This document shows positions 58,487-64,000 of a stretch of DNA of 64,000 nucleotides, one piece after another. A model generated the notes under the pieces. It made no database searches, was not told the origin of the DNA, and was given only the letters and a program-made list of their open reading frames with translations. The stretch is from Psychrobacillus mangrovi (lineage in GTDB: Bacteria; Bacillota; Bacilli; Bacillales_A; Planococcaceae), in NCBI RefSeq assembly GCF_037104765.1, contig NZ_JBAWSY010000003.1, positions 307,907 through 371,906 of the forward strand, in the 5' to 3' direction. The translations under genes were made by a program, and so were the position numbers. Within the stretch, counting starts at the first letter, position 1. The number at the start of each line of letters is the position of its first letter.

Positions 58487-59626
58487 ATGAATTTTGATTT
58501 AACTCAAGAACAACAAATGATTCGCAAAACGATTCGTGAATTCGCAGATGAAGTTGTTGCTCCAGGTGCTATCCTGAGAGACAAAACAAAAGAGTTTCCA
58601 AAAGAAATCTTCAAACAGTTAGCCGACATGGGGATGATGGGCTTACCGTTTCCAGAAGAATATGGAGGGGCAGGAGCAGATACAGTTAGTTTTGCCATCG
58701 TAACAGAAGAATTAAGTCGTGCATGCGCTTCTACAGGTATCACTTATTCAGCTCATATTTCATTAGGTGGGGCTCCTTTAAATCTTTTTGGTACAGATGA
58801 GCAAAAGCAAAAATATTTAGTTCCAGTATGTACTGGCGAGTCATTTGGTGCTTTTGGTCTAACAGAGCCTAATGCAGGCTCCGATGCTGGTGGAACTCAA
58901 ACTACAGCAAAAGAAGATGGTAATAACTTTATAATCAATGGAAATAAAGCCTTTATCACAAATGCTAGTTATGCGAAGCATCTTGCATTAACTGCTATTA
59001 CGGATGTAAAAGATGGTAAAAAGGAAATTTCAGCAATTATCGTTCCAACAGATGCTGAGGGCTTCTCCGTGATTGATAATTATGAAAAAATGGGATTAAA
59101 TGCTTCTAATACAACTGAATTAGTTTTAGAAAACGTTCGAGTTCCTCAGGAGAATTTACTTGGTAAAAGAGGAAATGGTTTCAGACAGTTCTTAGTAACC
59201 CTTGATGGTGGAAGAATTGGAATTGGAGCTATGGCGGTAGGTATAGCTCAAGCAGCTTTTGATCGTGCGCTTCGTTATTCAAAAGAACGCAAACAATTTG
59301 GTAAAACTCTCTCCGAGTTTCAAATAACTCAGTTTAAATTAGCAGATATGGCTATGAAAATAGAGTTAGCTAGAACAATGGTCCATAAAGCTGCATGGTT
59401 AAAAGATCAAGGTAGAGCATTCAGTAAAGAAGCATCCATGTGTAAATTATATGCATCTGAAATTGCAATGGAAGTAGCAGACCAAGCAATTCAAATTCAC
59501 GGTGGATATGGCTATATGAAAGAATATGAAGTTGAGAGATATATGAGAGATGCAAAACTTCTAGAAATCGGTGAAGGGACATCTGAAATTCAACGTATGG
59601 TTATCGCCAGATACATTGGTTGCTAA
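58487..59626 (+). CDS. Acyl-CoA dehydrogenase, short-chain type
   Basis: A 379-aa FAD flavoenzyme that oxidises acyl-CoA to enoyl-CoA. It shows FGLTEPNAGSDAGG and ITNASYA for FAD contact, RIGIGAMAVGIAQAA and the C-terminal QIHGGYGYMKEYEVERYMRD and LEIGEGTSEIQRM, where the Glu of EGT is the catalytic base. It resembles MmgC/AcdA/butyryl-CoA dehydrogenases; exact substrate cannot be told. It stands alone with a putative cre site; no EtfAB or thiolase is adjacent. Confidence 0.92.
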   Translation: MNFDLTQEQQMIRKTIREFADEVVAPGAILRDKTKEFPKEIFKQLADMGMMGLPFPEEYGGAGADTVSFAIVTEELSRACASTGITYSAHISLGGAPLNLFGTDEQKQKYLVPVCTGESFGAFGLTEPNAGSDAGGTQTTAKEDGNNFIINGNKAFITNASYAKHLALTAITDVKDGKKEISAIIVPTDAEGFSVIDNYEKMGLNASNTTELVLENVRVPQENLLGKRGNGFRQFLVTLDGGRIGIGAMAVGIAQAAFDRALRYSKERKQFGKTLSEFQITQFKLADMAMKIELARTMVHKAAWLKDQGRAFSKEASMCKLYASEIAMEVADQAIQIHGGYGYMKEYEVERYMRDAKLLEIGEGTSEIQRMVIARYIGC

Positions 59627-59763
59627 GTCGAATTTATGTCTAAATTGTCACAATGCTAGAAAACTTCCTCTTTTAGACTTTTCGTTTTGGTTAGAATGCA
59701 GTACAATATTAGTGTTGACTAATTCTATATTAGAATGAATGTATCAAGAGGGAGGGTTAATTA

Positions 59764-60150
59764 ATGAAAAAGAATCCAATTATTCCATTTATATTAATAA
59801 TGGCATTTGGTATCGGTCTAATTTTCTTCTTATCTATTGAAGGTGTAAATAACAAAGAAGAAATTGCTTCAGAACATGCTGAAAGCGGTGAAGAAGGTGC
59901 TGCTGAAGGTGGCGAAGAAGCAGCAGCTGGTAACTTTGATCCGGAAGCTCTTGCTCAAGGAAAATGTATCGGTTGTCATGGTAACAGTTATGAAGGACAA
60001 GGAGCTTTTCCTTCTCTAGTAGCTACTAAATTATCTGAAGACGAGATTAAAGATGTTTTAGCAAATGGTAAAGGCGCTATGCCAGCTGGACTAGTTCCAG
60101 AAGAAAATCTTGACGCTATGGCGGCATGGGTTAAATCTTTAGGTGAATAA
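59764..60150 (+). CDS. cccA: Cytochrome c-550 (CccA), membrane-anchored
   Basis: A 128-aa c-type cytochrome. It has an N-terminal membrane helix (residues 6-25), an Ala/Gly/Glu linker (about 30-56), and a heme domain with CIGCH (CxxCH) and the axial Met in GAMPAG. It transfers electrons on the outer face of the membrane. Location after sigA matches B. subtilis, where cccA follows sigA directly. The ATG follows GAGGGAGGG. Confidence 0.94.
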   Translation: MKKNPIIPFILIMAFGIGLIFFLSIEGVNNKEEIASEHAESGEEGAAEGGEEAAAGNFDPEALAQGKCIGCHGNSYEGQGAFPSLVATKLSEDEIKDVLANGKGAMPAGLVPEENLDAMAAWVKSLGE

Positions 60151-60160
60151 TGATATTTTT

Positions 60161-60200
60161 AAAAAGACCTCAGATTCTTTAAAAGAATCGAGGTCTTTTT
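60161..60200 (+). terminator. Rho-independent terminator after cccA
   Basis: AAAAAGACCTC with GATTCTTT on the left pairs with AGAATC and AGGTCTTTTT on the right, one mismatch, ending in five T. Confidence 0.87.
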
Positions 60201-60236
60201 CAATTTTTGATATAATGATTGGCAGAGGTGTTTATA

Positions 60237-60935
60237 TTGAATGCAAAAAATTTATCTGAACGATTAAAAACAGTAGCTTCCTTTGTACCAGAAAATTCTA
60301 TAATAGCGGATATTGGAAGTGACCATGCTTATTTACCCTGCTATTTAGTTCACTCCGGGAAAATATCACGAGCAATTGCAGGTGAAGTAGTAAAAGGTCC
60401 TTTTGAGTCAGCGCAAAAACAAGTGAAAAGTGAAGGATTAGAGAAACACATAGATGTCCGATTTGGAGATGGATTAGAAGTGATTCAACCGACTGATGGT
60501 GTTCAGACAGTGACCATCGCTGGTATGGGAGGACCACTCATAGCAGCTATATTAGAGGAGGGTAAAGAAAGACTCCTTACTGTAGAAACATTAATCTTAC
60601 AACCGAATATACATGCGAAAGCTATTCGTGAATGGGCTATAAATAATGAATGGAAAATTATTGATGAAACTATATTGGAAGAGCATGGGAAGATTTATGA
60701 AATTATCATGTTGAAAAGAGGCAAAATGACTCTCACTGATAGAGAATTATTATTTGGTCCAATTTTAATTAATAATAAGTCTGTAGTGTTCGAAAAGAAA
60801 TGGATAAACGAAAGCAATGAATGGCGTCGAATATTAGACCAATTTAATAAAATTAATTTCACGCCAGAAGTAAAACAGAAAAAAGAAGAATTAGAACACA
60901 AAATAGCGTTAGTAGAGGAGGCATTAAACGCATGA
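60237..60935 (+). CDS. trmK: TrmK, tRNA (adenine22-N1)-methyltransferase
   Basis: Methylates N1 of adenine 22 in tRNA. The 232-aa protein has the SAM motif IADIGSDHAYLPCYLV, GEVVKGPFESAQKQV, DVRFGDGLEV and the catalytic-region TIAGMGG, then a C-terminal coiled coil. The start is the TTG six bases after AGAGGTG; the TTG at 60219 lies before that site. It overlaps the next gene by four bases, the usual trmK-yqfO pair. Confidence 0.94.
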   Translation: MNAKNLSERLKTVASFVPENSIIADIGSDHAYLPCYLVHSGKISRAIAGEVVKGPFESAQKQVKSEGLEKHIDVRFGDGLEVIQPTDGVQTVTIAGMGGPLIAAILEEGKERLLTVETLILQPNIHAKAIREWAINNEWKIIDETILEEHGKIYEIIMLKRGKMTLTDRELLFGPILINNKSVVFEKKWINESNEWRRILDQFNKINFTPEVKQKKEELEHKIALVEEALNA

Positions 60936-62050
60936 AACCTACAAACGGTCAACAAATAATATCTCTATTTGAACAATGGGCTCCTAAATCTCTTGCTGTT
61001 GAAGGTGATTCAATTGGTCTTCAAATAGGAACGCTCAATAAACCTGTTACCAAAGTGCTCGTAACATTAGATGTGAATCAAAAAGTAGTGGATGAAGCAA
61101 TTAATACACAATGTGAACTTATTATTGCGCATCACCCGCCAATATATCGTAGTTTAAAAAATATGCGAACTGACTTACCCCAAGGAAGTCTAATCGAAAA
61201 GCTGATCAAACATGATATTGCCGTGTATGCAGCTCACACAAACTTAGATATAGCGTCTGGAGGAGTTAATGATCTCTTAGCAGACAGTTTACAATTAAAG
61301 AATGTTCAGATTTTGGAAAAGACAGCTTCCGAACGTTTAATGAAGTTAGCTGTATTTACCCCAACAGAATCTACTGAGCAAGTGAGAGTTGCTTTGGGTA
61401 ATGTTGGAGCAGGTGAAATTGGAGATTATACAAACTGTAGTTTTACATCGGTTGGAGAGGGAAGGTTCAAACCTTCAGAAGATGCAGAGCCATATATAGG
61501 ACAGGCAAATAAGCTATCGATTGTAAAAGAAGATAAATTAGAAGTTATATTTCCTATTTCTATAAAAAACCGGGTATTAAAAGCTTTACTTTCTTCTCAT
61601 CCTTATGAAGAGCCCGCATATGATTTGTTTCAACTGGATTTAGAAGTGAATGAAAAAGGTCTTGGAAGAATTGGTGAATTACCAGAACCAGTAACCCTTG
61701 CAGATTATGCTAAAACGGTGAAGGACCAACTTCAAGTTCCATTTGTACGTGTCGTAGGGGATTTAAATAATAAAGTTCAAAAGGTTGCCGTTTTAGGCGG
61801 AGATGGGAATAAATACATTCATACTTCCAAAAGAGCGGGTGCTGATGTATTTATTACGGGAGATTTATACTTTCATGTTGCACAAGATGCTGAAGCAATC
61901 AATCTAGCTGTAATTGATCCTGGACATCATATAGAACAAATCATGAAAACTGGTGTTGCAGATTATATGAAAAAACTTTGTAAAAATAAAAATCTTTTCG
62001 TTGAATTTATCCCTTCAAAAATTTCAACAGAACCATTTCAACTTTTATAA
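60932..62050 (+). CDS. yqfO: YqfO, Nif3-like dinuclear metal-binding protein
   Basis: A 372-aa NIF3/DUF34 protein, often named GTP cyclohydrolase 1 type 2, although the true function is unsettled. The metal ligands are visible in IIAHHPPIYR, YAAHTNLDIASGGVND and at the C-terminus GDLYFHVAQDA and DPGHHIEQ. The middle (about residues 125-230) is the PII-like insert typical of Bacillus YqfO. It overlaps trmK by ATGA. Confidence 0.93.
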   Translation: MKPTNGQQIISLFEQWAPKSLAVEGDSIGLQIGTLNKPVTKVLVTLDVNQKVVDEAINTQCELIIAHHPPIYRSLKNMRTDLPQGSLIEKLIKHDIAVYAAHTNLDIASGGVNDLLADSLQLKNVQILEKTASERLMKLAVFTPTESTEQVRVALGNVGAGEIGDYTNCSFTSVGEGRFKPSEDAEPYIGQANKLSIVKEDKLEVIFPISIKNRVLKALLSSHPYEEPAYDLFQLDLEVNEKGLGRIGELPEPVTLADYAKTVKDQLQVPFVRVVGDLNNKVQKVAVLGGDGNKYIHTSKRAGADVFITGDLYFHVAQDAEAINLAVIDPGHHIEQIMKTGVADYMKKLCKNKNLFVEFIPSKISTEPFQLL

Positions 62051-62451
62051 TAGAAAAGGTACTCCATCGGGAGTAGCTTCAGAACTGTAGACGAACTTGA
62101 AAAACCGAGTTGTCTACAGTTCTTTTTTTCGGGATCTATTATTTTTTGCTGTTAAATGAGGCTATGTTAAAAGAATAGGTTGTTTTATCATAAAACAACA
62201 TGAAGATGCCAACCTACATCAAACAAACTTTGATTAATAGATTCATCATAATTGGGTATTTATGTTAAAAATTCAAATAAGATTATGAAGGATTACACTT
62301 AAATTAGCTAAAGAGAAGGCATAATTTTTTTTCTTTTTCTTCATTTAACAGGGCTAAACTTCAATTAAATGAATGTTCTAAGATATAAGAGGATTAATTC
62401 ATTACTTTATTGAAGTATAAGTAGAAAGAATTGAAATACTTAGGAGGAATA
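62051..62451. other. Gene-free interval after yqfO
   Basis: Contains the yqfO terminator, a short GTTGTTTTA/TAAAACAAC inverted repeat near 62180, and otherwise AT-rich sequence with no coding signal. The conserved chromosomal order ends here; the next two genes are accessory. Confidence 0.6.
62081..62129 (+). terminator. Rho-independent terminator after yqfO
   Basis: AGAACTGTAGAC and GTCTACAGTTCT, a perfect 12-bp stem with a 19-base loop, followed by T. A smaller ACTCC/GGAGT hairpin lies just before it. Confidence 0.85.
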
Positions 62452-62964
62452 ATGATTTTTAATAAGGTAATAGAAGAACAACAAATTCAAGGCGATATTA
62501 AGGTCAATTACAGAGAAGCTATAAGATCAATTATATTAGAAAAAAATAAAATCCTTTTAGTCCATTCGAATAAGGGGGATTATAAATTTCCTGGCGGAGG
62601 GGTTGAAGGTAATGAAAGCCATTCGGAGTGTCTCATTCGCGAAGTTGCTGAAGAAACTGGATATATTAACTGTATAGTTAAAGATAAGCTGGGATCAGTA
62701 ATTGAAAGGAAATTAGACGAATATGACAATACCGCTTTATTCCAGATGACTTCACACTATTATCATTGTGAATTAATAAACGATAAAAGAATTGCTCAAA
62801 AATTGGATGATTATGAGTCCGCTCAGGAATTTAGTGCAGAATGGGTTTCCCTTGATAATGCAATTGAGCAAAATGAAAAAATTATTAATAGTTTTGAAAT
62901 TGAAAAGAACGGGTGGTTAAAACGTGAAATCTATGTTTTAAAGAAACTCAAAAAAATATATTAA
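62452..62964 (+). CDS. Nudix hydrolase, substrate unknown
   Basis: A 170-aa protein with a complete Nudix box, G-x5-E-x7-REVAEETGY (about residues 49-70, core ECLIREVAEETGY), preceded by DYKFPGGG. The family cleaves nucleoside diphosphates linked to another group; which substrate cannot be told. The ATG follows AGGAGG by five bases. It has no related neighbour and looks like an accessory gene. Confidence 0.88.
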   Translation: MIFNKVIEEQQIQGDIKVNYREAIRSIILEKNKILLVHSNKGDYKFPGGGVEGNESHSECLIREVAEETGYINCIVKDKLGSVIERKLDEYDNTALFQMTSHYYHCELINDKRIAQKLDDYESAQEFSAEWVSLDNAIEQNEKIINSFEIEKNGWLKREIYVLKKLKKIY

Positions 62965-63168
62965 AATTATTGATTTCAGAAACAGTGAGGCGAATATTCT
63001 GTATAAGTTTGCTTATTATGCTATTGAAGTAACGAAGAAGTTAGTTTAAGAAGGAAAATATTAACGAAAGTACAATAGTAAAATAATTCTCAAAGAATAC
63101 TTTTCATCGTGGAGAATATATATAGAATAGGAACCTAGATATTTACTTTCTGGTGAAGGGAGAATTTC

Positions 63169-63678
63169 ATGAGTAATTTAGTAAATGACAATCTGTATGA
63201 AACGAGAAATATGTTAGTAAAAGAGATTGCTTCATTAAGTTATTCTCAATTTAATGGTAGGCTTGGTGTGAATATGTGGAGTATAGCACAAGTTTGTCAT
63301 CACTTAGTTTTAGTGGAACAGGCAACAATAAAGGCTATTGCATTTGGATTAAAAAAGGTTGATAATACTCAAACAGAACGAAAAAATGTTCATCTCATAT
63401 TGGATCGAACGAAAAAATTTAAAGCTCCCGAAATCGTTGAACCAGATGTAGAGCCGTTTGAAGTTCAGTCAATTATTGATTTGTTAAACGATTCGAGAAA
63501 AAAATTTCTAACTTTTCTTAGTACAATAGAGGATAAATCGATATTGGCGGAAAGATCATTTAAGCATCCTGCCTTAGGTGAATTGCCACTTGACCAATGG
63601 ATTGAACAGATATATTTGCATGAACAGCGCCACACAGAACAAATAAAAGAGATAAAAATACTTTTAACTTTAACATAG
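63169..63678 (+). CDS. DinB-family (YfiT-like) putative metal-dependent hydrolase
   Basis: A 169-aa four-helix DinB-superfamily protein. Metal-binding histidines are likely in WSIAQVCHHLVLVE and in the pair HEQRHTEQI near the C-terminus. In Gram-positive bacteria relatives include bacillithiol S-transferases and YfiT; this one cannot be assigned. The ATG follows GAAGGGAGAA. The 200 bases before it (62965-63168) show no gene. Confidence 0.8.
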   Translation: MSNLVNDNLYETRNMLVKEIASLSYSQFNGRLGVNMWSIAQVCHHLVLVEQATIKAIAFGLKKVDNTQTERKNVHLILDRTKKFKAPEIVEPDVEPFEVQSIIDLLNDSRKKFLTFLSTIEDKSILAERSFKHPALGELPLDQWIEQIYLHEQRHTEQIKEIKILLTLT

Positions 63679-63859
63679 CCTTAAATTACAGTTGCTTATT
63701 CGGAAAGTGCAGACATCACGAATGTCTAATATATATTTGGGCTGTATCCTTTGGCAAAATTGAAAAGAATCTTTATAAAATATAAAAAGCATTTGGAATG
63801 AGTACATTCCAAATGCCTTTTGTTTCTGAAGCTACTCCATTTGGAGTAGCTTTTCATAT
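63679..63859. other. Region after the DinB-like gene with two hairpins
   Basis: The first hairpin (63789-63816, GCATTTGGAATG with CATTCCAAATGC, then CTTTTG) can terminate the DinB-like gene. The second (63829-63852, AAGCTACTCC with GGAGTAGCTT, perfect, four-base loop, then TT) lies seven bases before the intron start and has the look of a group IIC intron target. Confidence 0.7.
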
Positions 63860-64000
63860 GTGTGCCAGGCATGGCAACTATCTAGGTGGTGAAAGTCCAC
63901 TGTGGGGGTACACATCGACCAACCACTAAGGAAGCGCAAGGTACTTATCGTGAGGTAAGGGCTAGAGGAAGCGTGGAATAAAATCTTGGCTCGACGAACA
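63860..64000 (+). mobile_element. Group II intron, 5' end (domain I), cut by the window edge
   Basis: Begins GTGTGCCAGGCATGGCAAC, the conserved 5' end of bacterial group II introns (GTGYG), followed by the phrases GGTGGTGAAAGTCCACTGTG, AACCACTAAGGAAGC and GTGAGGTAAGGGCTAGAGG, typical of domain I. It starts seven bases after a perfect terminator hairpin, the usual insertion site of group IIC introns. The reverse-transcriptase gene and domains V-VI must lie beyond the window, so completeness is unknown. Confidence 0.8.

Noticed and set aside
62060..63852. Similar ACTCC/GGAGTAGCTT hairpins at 62061 and 63833 as possible ends of an element carrying the Nudix and DinB genes
   Set aside because: The match is short and confined to terminator-like stems; no wider homology or duplicated flank is visible.
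1..64000. CRISPR arrays, tRNA or rRNA genes, prophage, toxin-antitoxin or defence clusters
   Set aside because: No regularly spaced short repeats, no cloverleaf or rRNA sequence and no such protein families were recognised.

Overview
This is a low-GC, densely packed segment of a Bacillales chromosome. Gene order follows the Bacillus subtilis yrrM-to-yqfO stretch almost gene for gene. An uninterrupted sigK (no skin element), endospore genes (gpr, spoIIP, yqfC, yqfD, sigK) and a single-chain glycyl-tRNA synthetase under a T-box point to an endospore former, most likely Planococcaceae (Psychrobacillus/Sporosarcina/Lysinibacillus-like). The family placement is inference.

Layout. 1-4359: end of trmR, then trhP1-trhP2 (tRNA U34 hydroxylation), udk, greA, yrrS. 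4360-8894: mtnN, a 26-aa membrane peptide gene, sigK on the minus strand, a 1.1-kb repeat field, pssA/psd. 8993-13967: yqeG-yqeH-aroE-yqeI-nadD-yqeK-rsfS-yqeM, tightly overlapping. 14039-21289: comEA-comEB-comEC, yqzM, holA, rpsT, gpr, spoIIP. 21474-25076: lepA followed by a decayed island. 25076-34132: hemW, then the CIRCE-controlled heat-shock operon hrcA-grpE-dnaK-dnaJ with prmA-rsmE-mtaB. 34225-40456: deoC, rpsU, nfeD-floA-yqfB, yqfC-yqfD-phoH. 40457-41461: second repeat field. 41462-46582: pgpH-ybeY-dgkA-cdd-era-recO. 47050-53427: glyQS, ccpN, ppdk regulator, dnaG, sigA. 54151-58324: a hexuronate (KDG) operon inserted after sigA. 58487-62050: acyl-CoA dehydrogenase, cccA, trmK, yqfO. The end holds a Nudix gene, a DinB-like gene and the 5' end of a group II intron running out of the window.

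Most genes are housekeeping: translation, tRNA modification, ribosome assembly, chaperones, DNA replication and uptake, phospholipid synthesis, c-di-AMP turnover. The accessory parts are the lepA-hemW island (two pseudogenes flanked by a direct repeat of the lepA 3' end), the KDG operon with its broken LacI-type regulator, GC-rich structured repeats and the intron.

The most interesting pattern I see is in the control regions. At yqfC, at spoIIP and, less strictly, at comEA, a hairpin lies between two genes and the promoter -10 of the downstream gene sits in the hairpin loop or 3' arm. At yqfC and spoIIP the ribosome-binding site lies in the 3' arm and the loop carries a sigma-E-type -10. Read-through mRNA would therefore have a masked ribosome-binding site, while the sporulation transcript would start inside the 3' arm and be free of it. 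No clearly novel multi-gene system is visible.
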